A DNA stretch of 64,000 bases, from positions 1 to 64,000 of the forward strand of contig NZ_RXZI01000002.1 in the NCBI RefSeq assembly GCF_021991925.1. Reading direction: 5' to 3'. This document shows positions 1 through 12,614 of this stretch, piece by piece. Every line of letters begins with the position of its first letter. The first letter of the stretch is position 1. The notes beneath the pieces were generated by a model. The model was given only the letters and a program-made list of their open reading frames with translations. It was not told the origin of the DNA and searched no databases. The position numbers and the translations under genes are program-made. The stretch is from Sutcliffiella horikoshii. GTDB taxonomy: Bacteria > Bacillota > Bacilli > Bacillales > Bacillaceae_I.

Positions 1-623
<623 letters not shown>

Positions 624-770
624 GAGTCTGAGCTTTTGCTCAAAATTTGCTAGCTTGTGTTACTTAAAATCATTTTGCCAGTTCCGTAGAACCGACGTTA
701 TGACGCTGTTGTTTTGTTTAGTTTTCAAAGAACTCTTTAGTTGGTGTCACTTGTCGAAAGCGACTTCACT

Positions 771-799
771 AATATATCATTTACCAGCGTGTAAGTCAA
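771..799 (-). promoter_or_regulatory. rrn promoter P2 (proximal)
   Basis: On the minus strand a -35 TTGACT (794-799) and a -10 TATATT (771-776) are separated by exactly 17 nt, about 150 nt upstream of the mature 16S 5' end. With the distal promoter this makes the tandem P1-P2 arrangement usual for Bacillus rRNA operons. Confidence 0.7.
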
Positions 800-864
800 C
801 ATCTTTTCATTATCTTTTTTTAAGATTGTGAGGATGTAACCTGCTGTCGTTGCTGACTTGATTG

Positions 865-893
865 ATTATAGCACGGTGGTGATAGGGATGCAA
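865..893 (-). promoter_or_regulatory. rrn promoter P1 (distal)
   Basis: On the minus strand a -35 TTGCAT (888-893) and a consensus -10 TATAAT (865-870) have a 17-nt spacer. It lies 94 nt upstream of P2. AT-rich sequence directly upstream (about 894-935) could act as an UP element. The rest of 624-1010 is rrn leader and the terminator of the preceding gene. Confidence 0.75.
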
Positions 894-969
894 TTACTTT
901 TTTAATATATTTTTAATTTCTTTTTCTAGTGAGCTATTATCGATGCAGGTCTTGATCGGCCTCTCAGCC

Positions 970-1006
970 AAAAGAAAAGTAGGGGCAAATACAACCCCCT
1001 ACTTAA
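970..1006 (-). terminator. Rho-independent terminator after the HD-GYP gene
   Basis: On the minus strand a stem AAGTAGGGG / CCCCTACTT closes a short loop and is followed by TTCTTTT. It begins five bases past the stop codon of the HD-GYP gene and separates it from the rrn promoters. Confidence 0.85.
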
Positions 1007-1010
1007 AAGT

Positions 1011-2081
1011 CTATTTCACGATTTCTTCCATATAGATATCTAACTCCTGGGTCAACGTTATGAACCGATCGGAATCAAGTTCCCTTACCATTGGCCTTGG
1101 GGGATTATTGGGATCTAGAAAAACAATTTCAGCGATTTTCTTATTGGAAAGCCTGATTTTGTCTCCTATGCTGAAACTGCAAACATTTGTTATAAGGGCT
1201 TGGACGATAGATAGATCATATTTTCCGAAGGTTTCATGCTTGAGCTGTTCCAATACTTTAAAGGGTGATTGCTTGCTTCGATATTTTCTTGGTGATGTCA
1301 TGGCATGGAAGACGTCTGCAACAGCAAGTATCTTTGTATAAGGATGGATCTTGTCTTCTGCAAGCCCAAAAGGATACCCGGTTTTATCATAGCGCTCGTG
1401 ATGTTGGAGAACCGCAAGTTTTATTTCATCTTGGATGACCGGTTGTTTGCTAACCATTTGGTAACTCAAGATGGGATGTTCTTTGATCTGGGAAAACTCT
1501 TCTCTTTTTAGTACAGCCACATTTTTCAAGATTTTTTGATCAATGCGTGACATGCCGCAATCCATCAGGAATCCAGCTATTCCAACCTGGATGATGTCTT
1601 TCTTTTTATTCCCAAGGGCATTTGCTATAGCCGCAGCGATGAGTGCCACTGCCACGGAATGGTGATAGATGTATTCTTCTTCATTTGTATAATGATAGAC
1701 GGTGAACACTTCTTCTTGGTGTTGAAGGGACTTCTCAATCAAAGGAATGATTGTCTTACGTACAGCGCTGTAATCGATGGGGGTCCCGGACTCCCAACCT
1801 TCATACATTCTTTTATAAGCTTGGGTCGCTTTAAAGTACAATTGCAGGAAGGAGTCTTCTTTTGGCTTTTTTTCTACCATTGCTAAAAGTTGAGGATTGA
1901 AGGGCTGTCCATTTGATAGAAAGGTTTCCACTTCTACTTTTTCCACAAGAAAAGATTCCAGTATTTCGATATGCTCGTTTGTCAGGACGGTTCTTTTGGT
2001 CATGATCGGTTTGGAGGTGAGTGCTTTTACCTCCTTTGCTAAGATACATCCTTCCACCAACTGCTCGGTTTTTACTAACAT
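1011..2081 (-). CDS. HD-GYP domain protein with degenerate HD motif
   Basis: A 356-residue protein with an HD-GYP domain in its C-terminal two thirds (about residues 120-330). HD-GYP enzymes hydrolyse cyclic di-GMP at a bi- or trinuclear metal site. The HHER-x-D...GYP segment is present (227-237), as is the preceding His-Pro (202-203). The defining HD pair is Met-Asp (173-174), and the lysine usual after it (HDIGK) is absent, so phosphodiesterase activity is doubtful. The start at 2081 is chosen because AAGGAG lies 9-10 nt upstream; the longer frame to 2117 begins before this site. It sits between gyrA and the rRNA operon, a position where Bacillus relatives carry variable genes. It could act as a c-di-GMP-binding or scaffold protein. 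Confidence 0.85.
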   Translation of the reverse strand: MLVKTEQLVEGCILAKEVKALTSKPIMTKRTVLTNEHIEILESFLVEKVEVETFLSNGQPFNPQLLAMVEKKPKEDSFLQLYFKATQAYKRMYEGWESGTPIDYSAVRKTIIPLIEKSLQHQEEVFTVYHYTNEEEYIYHHSVAVALIAAAIANALGNKKKDIIQVGIAGFLMDCGMSRIDQKILKNVAVLKREEFSQIKEHPILSYQMVSKQPVIQDEIKLAVLQHHERYDKTGYPFGLAEDKIHPYTKILAVADVFHAMTSPRKYRSKQSPFKVLEQLKHETFGKYDLSIVQALITNVCSFSIGDKIRLSNKKIAEIVFLDPNNPPRPMVRELDSDRFITLTQELDIYMEEIVK

Positions 2082-2160
2082 GAACGTCTCTCTCCTTATA
2101 AACAAAGAGGAACACATGAAAGTGCTCCTCTGTTAGAGTTGATCAATTACTATGCATCTT

Positions 2161-4653
2161 TTATTCTTCGACCTCTTGGGTGGAATTTCCTTCTTCGATT
2201 TCTGTATCTTCCGAACCATCTTCTGGTTCGTCTTCTTTGTCCACTCTTGCCACTGTCGTGACAAATTCATTATCTGCAAGGCGGATCAGCTTCACTCCTT
2301 GGGTGTTTCGGCCCATTTGAGAGATGCCATCCACTGACATACGAATCAGAACGCCGCTCGCAGTGATAAGCATCAAGTCCTCTTCGGTTGTTACAGTCTT
2401 CACTGCAACAAGCTCCCCATTACGCTCGGTAATGTTACACGTCTTGATTCCTTTTCCTCCACGGCTTTGGATTCGGTACTCTTCTGCCGGGGTACGTTTA
2501 CCATATCCGTTCTTGGTTACGACCAATACATCAAGGCCCTCATCCAACAGCTCCATTCCCACTACTTCATCGTTGTCGGAAATGGATATACCTTTTACGC
2601 CGGTTGCTGTTCTTCCCATGGAACGTACATCTGTTTCATGGAAACGGATGAGCATCCCTTTCTTCGTCCCGATAATCATCTCTTTCGTTCCGTCCGTTAA
2701 TTTGACTGAAATCAATTCATCGTTATCACGGAGTCCTAAAGCAATCAATCCACCTTTACGGATGTTGGCGAATTGGGATAATGGAGAACGCTTGGAGATA
2801 CCATGCTTGGTTGTAAAGAATAGGTACCAGTCATCCACAAAGTCTTCTACCGGGATAATGGCATTGACCCATTCCCCTTTTTCCACCTCTAGAAGGTTGA
2901 TGATCGGAATTCCTTTGGCTGTACGGCTGAACTCTGGAATTTCATATCCTTTTGCACGGTATACTTTTCCTTTGTTTGTAAAGAATAAAAGCGTATCGTG
3001 TGTGGATGTAGTCAATAGATGTTCGACAAAGTCGTTCTCATTGGTCCCCATTCCCTGTATCCCACGGCCACCTCTTCGTTGGCTACGGTAAGTGGAAAGT
3101 GGCAGACGCTTAATATAGCCATTATGCGTAAGGGTGATCACGACATTTTGACGTGGAATCAAATCCTCGTCCTCAATGTTTTCAAAGCCTCCGACCATAA
3201 TCTCGGTACGACGAGTGTCATTGAATCGTTCTTTTACTTCTGTTAATTCCTCACGAATAATTTCAAGTACCTTTTCTTCATCTGCAAGGATTGCTTTCAG
3301 TTCAGCAATAAGCTGCATGAGCCCTTGATATTCTTCTTCAATCTTTTCGCGCTCTAAGCCTGTTAGACGTTGTAGGCGCATATCCAGGATAGCCTGTGCT
3401 TGTTTCTCAGATAGAGAGAATTCGGTCATTAAGCCTTCACGGGCTATATCAGCCGTTTGGGAACTACGAATCAGGGTGATAACAGCATCCAAGTGATCTA
3501 GGGCAATGCGCAGACCTTCTAAGATGTGTGCTCTTGCTTCCGCTTTTCGCAGTTCAAATGCTGTGCGACGCTTGATTACCACTTTTTGATGTTCTAAGTA
3601 GTAATACAGACATTGTTTCAAGTTCAATACTTTCGGTTCCCCATTTACTAATGCAAGCAGGTTGATACCAAAGCTTGTCTGAAGGGAAGTCTGTTTGTAT
3701 AAATTATTGAGAAGGACATTGGCGTTTGCGTCTTTTTTGACTTCCATGACGATGCGCATTCCGTTACGGTCGGATTCATCACGTAAATCGGAGATGCCTT
3801 CTATCTTCTTATCACGCACAAGGTCTGCGATTTTTTCAATCAATTTTGCTTTGTTAACCTGATAAGGTAGTTCATGGACAAGGATGACTTCCCTGCCGTT
3901 CGGCTTCGTTTCAATCTCCACTTTTGCACGAACCGTGATGGATCCGCGACCTGTTTCATACGCTCTTCTGATTCCGCTTCTGCCCAATATTTGTCCAGCA
4001 GTCGGGAAATCCGGGCCAGGGATGATTTCCATCAATTCTGGAATGGTGATATCAGGGTCCTTACTTACGGCAAGTACCCCGTCTATTATTTCTCCAAGTT
4101 GATGAGGTGGAATATTCGTTGCCATTCCTACCGCGATACCAGATGCACCGTTTACTAGCAGGTTTGGAAAACGTGCAGGTAACACGATTGGTTCTCTTTC
4201 AGAACCATCGTAGTTATCTTGATAGTCAATGGTATCTTTGTTGATGTCCCGAAGGATTTCCATCGAGATCTTTGACATTCTTGCCTCGGTGTAACGCATT
4301 GCTGCTGCAGCGTCTCCATCGACTGAACCGAAGTTACCGTGTCCATCGATCAGCATGTAACGGAAGTTGAAATCCTGCGCCATCCGGACCATTGTGTCAT
4401 AAACGGCAGAGTCACCATGTGGATGGTACTTCCCGATTACTTCCCCGACGATACGGGCGGATTTCTTATAGGCTTTATCAGCTGTCATCCCCAAGTCATT
4501 CATCGCATACAGAATGCGTCGGTGTACAGGCTTTAATCCGTCACGTACATCCGGCAGGGCACGGGATACGATAACACTCATGGCATAATCCAGGAAAGAT
4601 GTTCTCATTTCCTGACTGATATTTATTTCTTTAACTGAGGACCTCTCAGACAT
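2161..4653 (-). CDS. gyrA: DNA gyrase subunit A
   Basis: This 830-residue subunit is the breakage-reunion half of gyrase, which introduces negative supercoils with ATP from GyrB. The catalytic tyrosine lies in [10 protein letters not shown] (Tyr121). The quinolone region reads HGDSAVYD, with the usual Ser82 and an acidic residue at 86, so no classical resistance change is seen. The GyrA box QRRGGRG marks the start of the C-terminal DNA-wrapping beta-pinwheel, and the protein ends in a long acidic tail typical of Bacillus. A strong AAGGAGG lies 9 nt before the ATG. It is downstream of gyrB with a 112-nt gap that may hold its own promoter. Length matches the family. Confidence 0.99.
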   Translation of the reverse strand: MSERSSVKEINISQEMRTSFLDYAMSVIVSRALPDVRDGLKPVHRRILYAMNDLGMTADKAYKKSARIVGEVIGKYHPHGDSAVYDTMVRMAQDFNFRYMLIDGHGNFGSVDGDAAAAMRYTEARMSKISMEILRDINKDTIDYQDNYDGSEREPIVLPARFPNLLVNGASGIAVGMATNIPPHQLGEIIDGVLAVSKDPDITIPELMEIIPGPDFPTAGQILGRSGIRRAYETGRGSITVRAKVEIETKPNGREVILVHELPYQVNKAKLIEKIADLVRDKKIEGISDLRDESDRNGMRIVMEVKKDANANVLLNNLYKQTSLQTSFGINLLALVNGEPKVLNLKQCLYYYLEHQKVVIKRRTAFELRKAEARAHILEGLRIALDHLDAVITLIRSSQTADIAREGLMTEFSLSEKQAQAILDMRLQRLTGLEREKIEEEYQGLMQLIAELKAILADEEKVLEIIREELTEVKERFNDTRRTEIMVGGFENIEDEDLIPRQNVVITLTHNGYIKRLPLSTYRSQRRGGRGIQGMGTNENDFVEHLLTTSTHDTLLFFTNKGKVYRAKGYEIPEFSRTAKGIPIINLLEVEKGEWVNAIIPVEDFVDDWYLFFTTKHGISKRSPLSQFANIRKGGLIALGLRDNDELISVKLTDGTKEMIIGTKKGMLIRFHETDVRSMGRTATGVKGISISDNDEVVGMELLDEGLDVLVVTKNGYGKRTPAEEYRIQSRGGKGIKTCNITERNGELVAVKTVTTEEDLMLITASGVLIRMSVDGISQMGRNTQGVKLIRLADNEFVTTVARVDKEDEPEDGSEDTEIEEGNSTQEVEE

Positions 4654-4765
4654 AATTACGAACCTCCTTGCGAAATGTGAGTTCTAGACTACATTCGCTT
4701 TCGCTCTTCTCTATGTAAAAGACAGGATAGCATGACACTACCCCGCTTTCTTGTTTGGTTTTAGA

Positions 4766-6715
<1,950 letters not shown>

Positions 6716-6804
6716 TTATTTCTACACAATAGACTTCGTTTATGGTTAACGGGGTGCGTTCCCCCTTTTGAAAAGATAGTGGTTCTCCATTGGTGATTCT
6801 TACA

Positions 6805-6872
6805 CAGGGCTGCGCTTTCCTTGGGGTCTCAAAAATGTCGCTATCCCCCTGCTGGAGTCTTCGCCTAGTACT
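6805..6872 (-). repeat. Intergenic repeat R1, copy A (internally deleted)
   Basis: On the minus strand this carries the left part of the R1 repeat (GGCGAAGACTCCAGC, then GGGGGATAGCGACA and GAGACCCC) joined directly to the right-end GGAAAGCG core. The middle GAGGAGGCT section found in other copies is missing. It lies between remB and gyrB and points in their direction of transcription. Confidence 0.7.
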
Positions 6873-6901
6873 TCATTCACCAGCTGAAATATCTGCTATA
6901 T

Positions 6902-7150
6902 CTAATAGAGCGTCTCCTCAAAGGAGGTGTCCATTCTTTTTTTTAAGGTTGTCGAGGCTAAGGGAGAGAGATAAATATTCTCTTCGGTAATCACAATTGA
7001 TTTGATATCATGCTTACTGATATTTTTGATGGATTTGCTTGCCACATCCGGAAGGGTGCTTTTCCAATCCGACTGCAACAATCTGCGATCTAATATGGCA
7101 ATTATTTGCGAAGCTCGCACCATCACTTCTTCTCCAATGTGCAGATACAT
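6902..7150 (-). CDS. remB: Extracellular matrix regulator RemB (YaaB, DUF370)
   Basis: An 82-residue protein of the DUF370 family. B. subtilis RemB (YaaB) activates biofilm matrix genes, and its paralog RemA is a DNA-binding oligomer. The start MYLHIGEE and the C-terminal segment IYLSPLASTTLKKR match YaaB (IYYSPLSSSTLKKR). The ATG at 7150 is preferred over the one at 7156 because GAGGTG lies 7 nt before 7150 but only 1-2 nt before 7156. It begins 11 nt after the recF stop, so the two genes are probably cotranscribed, as in B. subtilis. Confidence 0.93.
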   Translation of the reverse strand: MYLHIGEEVMVRASQIIAILDRRLLQSDWKSTLPDVASKSIKNISKHDIKSIVITEENIYLSPLASTTLKKRMDTSFEETLY

Positions 7151-7161
7151 GCCCATTCACC

Positions 7162-8283
7162 TCAATTTCGTTTCTTGATCGTACCTGAAACCACTTCATA
7201 CGTAGCCGCCTGTTTCAAGGTCTGATGATCTATTCCATCAACATTTGTCGTCGTCACGAAAGTTTGGACCTTTCCTTGTATCGTATTCAAAAGGTGGGAC
7301 TGCCTATAGTCATCAAGTTCCGAAAGCACGTCATCTAGGAGGAGAATGGGATACTCCCCTACTACCGAGTGAATAAGATCTATTTCGGCAAGCTTCAGCG
7401 AAAGAGCGGTTGTGCGCTGCTGTCCTTGCGATCCAAATGTTTGGACGTCTTTTCCGTTCACTTGAAAGAGTAGGTCATCACGATGCGGTCCGAAGAGTGT
7501 CACGCCTCTTTCAATTTCTCTAACTTTTATTTTATCAAACTTTTCGTTATATGCTTCTATCATTTTCGACAAGTTTGTTGTTTCTGATACATAATCAATA
7601 GATGGTTTGTAGATAATGGTTAATTCTTCCAAACCTCTGCTGATGCTTTTATGGATGGGCTGAGCCCAGCTTTGTAACAATTGGACAAATTCCTGCCGTT
7701 TTTCCGTGATGCTTGCGGCAAGTTCAATGAGTTGCTCTGTCAGGACCAACAGCATGGTCTCGTCCTTTTGTTTTTTCGTCTGCAATTGCTTTAAATAATG
7801 GTTCCGCTGCTGCAATACCTTTTGATACCTAGAGAGGTCATGCATGTACCTCGGAGATACCTGCCCCAGTTCCATGTCGATGAAACGACGCCTTACCTGA
7901 GGACTGCCCTTCACCAGTGTCAGATCCTCAGGTGCAAACATGACGATATTCATATTTCCGATATACTGGCTTAATTTTGTTTGCTCGATATGGTTGATCT
8001 TTGCTTTTTTCCCTTTTTTACTGATAACGAGCTGCAAGGGCAATGGCCCATTTCGTTTATGTATCCTACCCTCTATTTTACCATACTCTTCGTCCCATCT
8101 GATAAGATCTTTATCATTGGACGTCCGGTGTGATTTAGCCATCGCCAGGACATAGATGGATTCCATGACATTTGTCTTGCCTTGTGCATTTTCTCCCAAA
8201 ATAACATTCACACCGTTTTCGAATACAGCATGCAGGCTTTCATAATTCCGATAGTGTCTCAAGCTCAATTCTTCAATATACAA
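7162..8283 (-). CDS. recF: DNA replication and repair protein RecF
   Basis: A 373-residue SMC-like ATPase that helps load RecA at gaps through the RecFOR pathway. Walker A is GENAQGKT (residues 30-37). The signature region reads [17 protein letters not shown] and Walker B is [13 protein letters not shown]. Long stretches are nearly identical to B. subtilis RecF, for example [17 protein letters not shown]. Translation appears to start at a TTG (8283) preceded by GGTGAAG. It is the third gene of the dnaN-yaaA-recF-remB-gyrB series. Confidence 0.98.
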   Translation of the reverse strand: MYIEELSLRHYRNYESLHAVFENGVNVILGENAQGKTNVMESIYVLAMAKSHRTSNDKDLIRWDEEYGKIEGRIHKRNGPLPLQLVISKKGKKAKINHIEQTKLSQYIGNMNIVMFAPEDLTLVKGSPQVRRRFIDMELGQVSPRYMHDLSRYQKVLQQRNHYLKQLQTKKQKDETMLLVLTEQLIELAASITEKRQEFVQLLQSWAQPIHKSISRGLEELTIIYKPSIDYVSETTNLSKMIEAYNEKFDKIKVREIERGVTLFGPHRDDLLFQVNGKDVQTFGSQGQQRTTALSLKLAEIDLIHSVVGEYPILLLDDVLSELDDYRQSHLLNTIQGKVQTFVTTTNVDGIDHQTLKQAATYEVVSGTIKKRN

Positions 8284-8300
8284 TCCGCTTCACCAACTCA

Positions 8301-8513
8301 TCAGGAAACAACAACATAGCTTCCTTGACCGTCTATTTCTACTACATCCTGCACGACTAGCTTTCTTCCTCTTCTATCTTCGAGCTCTCCATTCACCTTC
8401 ACTTCATACTCCTGAAGGAACCACTTCGCCATCCCACCTGATTGAATGACATCTGCAAGTTTTAAGAATTGCCCAAGCGTAATAAACTCTGTTGAAATTT
8501 GGATTTCTTTCAT
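8301..8513 (-). CDS. yaaA: S4 domain protein YaaA
   Basis: A 70-residue protein made almost wholly of an S4 RNA-binding fold (LGQFLKLADVIQSGG, then EVKVNGE...RRGRKL). Its location between dnaN and recF is invariant in Bacilli; in B. subtilis YaaA is linked to ribosome assembly. The ribosome site is weak (GTGAG), and the recF TTG start follows 17 nt after the stop, suggesting coupled expression. Confidence 0.95.
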   Translation of the reverse strand: MKEIQISTEFITLGQFLKLADVIQSGGMAKWFLQEYEVKVNGELEDRRGRKLVVQDVVEIDGQGSYVVVS

Positions 8514-8617
8514 CGATTCGCGCTCACTTTCTTTTTAAGGGTTATGTGATGTTTCCTGTCTTCTCGTTAACATTCCCTTATTGTCTATTTCCTATTGTAC
8601 TAGAACTTCCCCATATA

Positions 8618-8657
8618 GAAAAGAAAGCCACTAGGAATGGTCGCTAGTAGCTTTCTT
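8618..8657 (-). terminator. Rho-independent terminator after dnaN
   Basis: On the minus strand GAAAGCTACTAG and CTAGTGGCTTTC form a 12-bp stem with one mismatch, followed by TTTTC. It lies 11 nt past the dnaN stop and 100 nt before yaaA, so dnaN can be terminated separately from recF-gyrB. Confidence 0.85.
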
Positions 8658-8667
8658 CATCACGTTC

Positions 8668-9804
8668 TTAATAGGTTCTGACAGGCAGGATAAGTTGAAG
8701 CATGGAATCGTCATGCAATGTTTTGATGACGAATGGTCTCATCGCTCCGGTAAAGTTGATCAGGATCTCGTTACCTTCAAGCGCTTTTAACGCATCCATC
8801 ATGTATTTCGCGCTAAAAGAGATTTTCAATTCTTCGCCACTTATGGAGTTACTTTGGACTTGCTCCACTACTTTCCCTACTTCCGGAGAGTTAGAGGAAA
8901 CCTCCAAAGCATCTGCCTCAAGTGTCGCCAACTTTACGACATTGTTTCTTCCCTCTCTTGCCAAAAGGCTTGCACGATCGATGGCCTGTAGGAATTCCTT
9001 CGTCGTTACCGTGATGTCTGTTTTACTTTCGGCAGGAATCAATCGGGACGTATCCGGATAGTTTCCATCAAGCAAACGAGAAAAGAAAAGAATGTTCTTG
9101 GCTTTGAACAGAACTTGGTTTTCCGTTACCACGATATCCAACAGTTCATTATTGTCATCAAGGATTTTATTTAATTCATTCAAGCTTTTACCAGGAATCA
9201 CCACATTGCAAGAAATGTCGTTCTCCGCTTCTACCTTTGCCTTGCGTAAAGCAAGTCGATGACTATCTGTTGCAATACAGGTTAATTCATGGTTTTCAAG
9301 CTTCCAGTTTACACCTGTCAAGATAGGGCGTGTTTCTGAGGTGGACACTGCGAACACTGTTTGTCGAATAATATTTTTCAAAAGATCTGTCGGTACCTTG
9401 AATACATTTTGCTCTTCTACTTGTGGCAGATGAGGATATTCAGCGGCATCCTGGCCATTCAAGTTAAATTCAGAGTTACCGGAACGGATGGTCGTTACAT
9501 ATTGGCTTTGTACCTCAATCTCCACTGTATCCATAGGGAGTTTTTTAATGATTTCACTAAAAAAGCGAGCTTGGAGCACGACACTACCTGATGTTTTCAC
9601 TTCTACATTTTCAGATCCTTCTTCTTCACTAGGAATGAAAGATTCTATAGAAATATCAGAGTCACTACCAGTCAGGGTTACCCCTTCTTCTGTCGCGACA
9701 ATTTTTATTCCAGTAAGAATCGGAATCGTTGTCCGGGAAGAGACGGCTTTTAGTACATCTTGAACGCTTTGAACCAGCTTGTCGCGTTGGATAATAAATT
9801 TCAT
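8668..9804 (-). CDS. dnaN: DNA polymerase III beta subunit (sliding clamp)
   Basis: A 378-residue ring-forming clamp that tethers DNA polymerase III to the template and serves as hub for MutS, DnaE, PolC and YabA. The three-fold repeated clamp fold is evident: MKFIIQRDKL at the start, RPILTGVNW in the middle domain, and a C-terminal LILPVRTY that matches the conserved end of DnaN. A strong AAGGAGG precedes the ATG. Between it and dnaA lies the unwinding part of oriC, as in B. subtilis. Confidence 0.99.
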   Translation of the reverse strand: MKFIIQRDKLVQSVQDVLKAVSSRTTIPILTGIKIVATEEGVTLTGSDSDISIESFIPSEEEGSENVEVKTSGSVVLQARFFSEIIKKLPMDTVEIEVQSQYVTTIRSGNSEFNLNGQDAAEYPHLPQVEEQNVFKVPTDLLKNIIRQTVFAVSTSETRPILTGVNWKLENHELTCIATDSHRLALRKAKVEAENDISCNVVIPGKSLNELNKILDDNNELLDIVVTENQVLFKAKNILFFSRLLDGNYPDTSRLIPAESKTDITVTTKEFLQAIDRASLLAREGRNNVVKLATLEADALEVSSNSPEVGKVVEQVQSNSISGEELKISFSAKYMMDALKALEGNEILINFTGAMRPFVIKTLHDDSMLQLILPVRTY

Positions 9805-9830
9805 CGTAATCCTCCTTATAGGGCAGGTCT

Positions 9831-9969
9831 ATTTATATATTTTTATTAATAAAAAACAGTAGAAGTAATAGTAGGGGCTGTGATTATGTGGATAAGTCCT
9901 TTTTCTGTAACAAGGAGTAGATATCCACATGTGTATAAACTGTGTTTAACTTAAGCCCACTTATGCACA
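9831..9969 (-). other. oriC: oriC unwinding region: DUE, DnaA-trios and DnaA boxes
   Basis: Read on the minus strand from dnaA to dnaN, this region has TTATGCACA-type and TTATACACA/ATATCCACA near-boxes (9921-9969) and a perfect DnaA box TTATCCACA at 9887-9895. A GC-rich GCCCC (about 9874-9878) follows, then CTACTATTACTTCTACT (9858-9874), which fits repeating DnaA-trios. An AT-rich tract (9831-9857) with TTTTATTAATAAAAA comes last. This box - GC - trio - AT order is the architecture of the B. subtilis basal unwinding system, so melting should start near 9850. Confidence 0.88.
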
Positions 9970-10006
9970 GTTTCCACGGATGACTAACGAAACGCTTCAG
10001 GCTCCG

Positions 10007-10135
10007 TAGTTGATTTCCGCACTTGGCTTCGCTTTCCGCGGGGCGGTGCTTGAGCCTCCTCGACTTTGCCTGCGGGGTCTCCTCTAACCGCTACCTCCCG
10101 CCGGAGTCTTTGCCCTGTGCTACAACCAACTGCTA
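10007..10135 (-). repeat. Intergenic repeat R1, copy B (inside oriC)
   Basis: On the minus strand it reads GGCAAAGACTCCGGCGGGAG, GAGACCCCGCA, GAGGAGGCTCAAGC, CCCCGCGGAAAGCGAAGCC and GGAAATCAACTAC, with GTTGTAGC near its other end as an imperfect inverted terminus. It fills most of the gap between the dnaA stop and the oriC DnaA boxes. A GC-rich insertion here is unusual next to an unwinding site. Confidence 0.8.
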
Positions 10136-10153
10136 GGTTATCTATTATCTAGT

Positions 10154-11500
10154 TTAACTCTTAAGGGAATCGGCTATTGCTTGTATCTGTTTTTGCAAGG
10201 ATGTATCTGTTTTTACTAGATTAGATATTTTTTCATGGGCATGAATGACGGTTGTATGGTCACGTCCGCCAAACTCCTCGCCGATTTTCGGTAAGGAGAA
10301 ATCAGTGAGCTCCCTTGATAAGTACATGGCAATTTGACGAGGGAAAGCGACAGATTTTGTCCGCTTTTTCGCCTTGAAATCTTCTAGTTTCACGTTGTAT
10401 TCTTCTCCGACGGTCCGTTGGATGTCATGAATGGTCACGACTCTCGGCTTGGAGCTTGGAATGATATCTTTTAACGCTTCCGCTGCCAAATCGGCATTGA
10501 TATCTTTATTGATCAAGGAGGAATAGGCGACAACCCGAATAAGTGCCCCCTCCAATTCACGGATATTGGAATCAATTTGATTGGCGATATAAAGCATCAC
10601 TTCATTCGGAATATCCAAACCTTCCGCTTTCGCTTTCTTTCGTAAAATGGCGATACGCGTTTCCAGGTCCGGAGGCGTGATGTCCGTTATCAGTCCCCAT
10701 TCAAAGCGGGATCTAAGACGATCTTCCAATGTTGGAATCTCTTTAGGTGGACGGTCACTGGAGATGACAATTTGCTTGCTTTCTTCATGTAAGGTGTTGA
10801 AAGTATGGAAAAATTCTTCTTGTGTCTGTTCTTTTCCAGCAAGGAACTGAATATCATCAATAAGCAGCACATCGACATTTCGATATTTATTGCGGAAATC
10901 GACAGCTTTATTGTCACGGATGGAATTAATGAATTCATTGGTGAATTTCTCGGATGATAAATAGACCACCTTTGCCGCTGGGTTATGCTCGATGACATAA
11001 TGTCCGATCGCATGCATTAAGTGGGTTTTGCCGAGTCCAACGCCCCCATAAATGAAAAGCGGATTATAGGCTTTTGCCGGCGCTTCCGCCACGGCCAAGG
11101 ATGCCGCATGGGCAAACCTGTTCCCAGAGCCGATCACAAACGTGTCGAATGTGTATTTCGGATTCAACATATTTTGCGGAATTTCTATAGAATCATCGTC
11201 TTTTTTCACTTTTGTAGGCGGAGTTTTGATTTCTATCTCTTCATCCGCTTGGTTTTGAGGAATAATGAATTTAATGGATAGCTCTTCGCCTGTTATATCT
11301 GAAATGGTTTCTCCAATAAGACCAGAATATCTGGACTCAAGCCAGTCCCTGGCAAATTCATTAGGCGCGGTAATGACCAAATTATCACCTTGGAGTGAAT
11401 GGGCCTTTGTACTCTTCAGCCATGTTTCAAAGCTTGGCTTGCTTATTTTTTTCTCTATCTGATTGAGTGCCTTGACCCATAGGTCAGAAATGTTTTTCAT
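10154..11500 (-). CDS. dnaA: Chromosomal replication initiator DnaA
   Basis: A 448-residue AAA+ initiator. Domain I (about 1-80) is the helicase/SirA interaction domain, followed by an acidic linker (about 85-110). The AAA+ core has Walker [10 protein letters not shown] and Walker [10 protein letters not shown]. Domain IV ends with the DnaA-box reader [23 protein letters not shown] lies 9 nt upstream of the ATG. Its promoter region overlaps DnaA boxes, the standard autoregulatory arrangement. Confidence 0.99.
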   Translation of the reverse strand: MKNISDLWVKALNQIEKKISKPSFETWLKSTKAHSLQGDNLVITAPNEFARDWLESRYSGLIGETISDITGEELSIKFIIPQNQADEEIEIKTPPTKVKKDDDSIEIPQNMLNPKYTFDTFVIGSGNRFAHAASLAVAEAPAKAYNPLFIYGGVGLGKTHLMHAIGHYVIEHNPAAKVVYLSSEKFTNEFINSIRDNKAVDFRNKYRNVDVLLIDDIQFLAGKEQTQEEFFHTFNTLHEESKQIVISSDRPPKEIPTLEDRLRSRFEWGLITDITPPDLETRIAILRKKAKAEGLDIPNEVMLYIANQIDSNIRELEGALIRVVAYSSLINKDINADLAAEALKDIIPSSKPRVVTIHDIQRTVGEEYNVKLEDFKAKKRTKSVAFPRQIAMYLSRELTDFSLPKIGEEFGGRDHTTVIHAHEKISNLVKTDTSLQKQIQAIADSLKS

Positions 11501-11641
11501 CCTGAATCCCCCTTTCGTCTGTGTATGGAAAACCTTTTAACAATAGAAAAAGGTGCTTATCTGTACAAGTTTTGTTCAACAAACACTCTGCTAGAAAAAC
11601 ACCCGATGTATGTTTATTCATTGATATACTGTGCAAAACAT

Positions 11642-11671
11642 ATAATATAGTAGAAAAGTAGTTTTCGACAA
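11642..11671 (-). promoter_or_regulatory. Probable dnaA promoter
   Basis: On the minus strand a -35-like TTGTCG (11666-11671) and a -10 TATTAT (11642-11647) have an 18-nt spacer, 141 nt upstream of the dnaA ATG. DnaA boxes begin 12 nt further upstream, consistent with DnaA autorepression. Confidence 0.5.
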
Positions 11672-11682
11672 AAACACACACC

Positions 11683-11944
11683 TGTGGACAAATACTTACA
11701 AACACCCTTGGATAACTATCCACATCTTATCCACAATCTGTGGAAAACTATTTTCAGTCAAACTTTTATTAAGAGTGAAAACACAATAATAATATCAAAA
11801 AAAACCTTACGTTGCAATTGCTTTTTGATATTATCCACAATCACCACAAATTGTGGAGAAAAGTTTTCCACAACACAAGATACTGTGTAAACCTTGTCGA
11901 TAACTGTTGTGGATGACGAAAAATAGCGAAAAAAGTTATTCACA
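11683..11944. other. oriC: oriC upstream DnaA-box cluster
   Basis: At least eight DnaA-box-like 9-mers lie here. TTATCCACA is perfect at 11727-11735 and 11831-11839. CTATCCACA is at 11716-11724, TTTTCCACA forms at 11739-11747 (complement) and 11864-11872, TTCTCCACA at 11852-11860 (complement), TCATCCACA at 11908-11916 (complement) and TTATTCACA at 11936-11944. TTGTCCACA is at 11683-11691 (complement). This equals the incA/incB box region upstream of dnaA in B. subtilis. Confidence 0.92.
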
Positions 11945-11968
11945 GGTTAAAATTTATTAAACGCATAA

Positions 11969-12056
11969 AAGGGGTCAGACCCCTTAATGGTTCCAGACCC
12001 CGATTTTGAAATTGGCGAGGATGATCAAGTATTTGTTTTCGGGGTCAGGCACCTTT
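11969..12056. repeat. Short palindromic repeat with GGGGTCAG motifs
   Basis: AAGGGGTC and GACCCCTT (11969-11985) form an 8-bp palindrome with a single central base. It is followed by CCAGACCCC (about 11993-12001) and GGGGTCAGG (12041-12049) in inverted orientation. It lies between the oriC boxes and the rpmH promoter. From 12057 to 12175 only AT-rich sequence with a poor DnaA-box match at 12077 is seen. Confidence 0.55.
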
Positions 12057-12175
12057 GGCATCTCCCTTATAATTTTTGTGGATTTTTTTGAACTAAATTT
12101 GGTTGTTAGTTTTTACTATATAAAAAGAAAGGGTTGCTTTGTGAGGCTGGGGAATTTATACTTACATTTGGGAAG

Positions 12176-12205
12176 TTGACATTCCGATGGTATATTCTCT
12201 ATAAT
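12176..12205 (+). promoter_or_regulatory. rpmH promoter
   Basis: A consensus -35 TTGACA (12176-12181) and -10 TATAAT (12200-12205) are separated by 18 nt. The start point would be near 12213, leaving a leader of about 140 nt before rpmH. Confidence 0.85.
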
Positions 12206-12319
12206 TAGTAAGACTGTCTGTAAAGAAATTTTATATTATAGGAAAGCAAGACTTTCCAGTGGTGTTGAAAAACGGCTTATAAATGTCTATCGATCATATA
12301 GAGGTGTTTTTCCACTTAG

Positions 12320-12487
<168 letters not shown>

Positions 12488-12489
12488 GG

Positions 12490-12516
12490 CCACTGACTGT
12501 CAGTGGTCTTTTTTAC
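12490..12516 (+). terminator. Terminator/attenuator between rpmH and rnpA
   Basis: CCACTGA and TCAGTGG pair around a CTG loop and are followed by six T residues, starting 3 nt after the rpmH stop. It probably lowers read-through into rnpA, which is needed in far smaller amounts. Confidence 0.85.
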
Positions 12517-12614
12517 TATTTCGGGCATATTCCGGTTATTTTTTCTCTAGATTTGAGAAAGAATGTTGAAATAAGACTGAATTAGAGGATTTGTGTAAGG
12601 CAGGAGGAGACACA

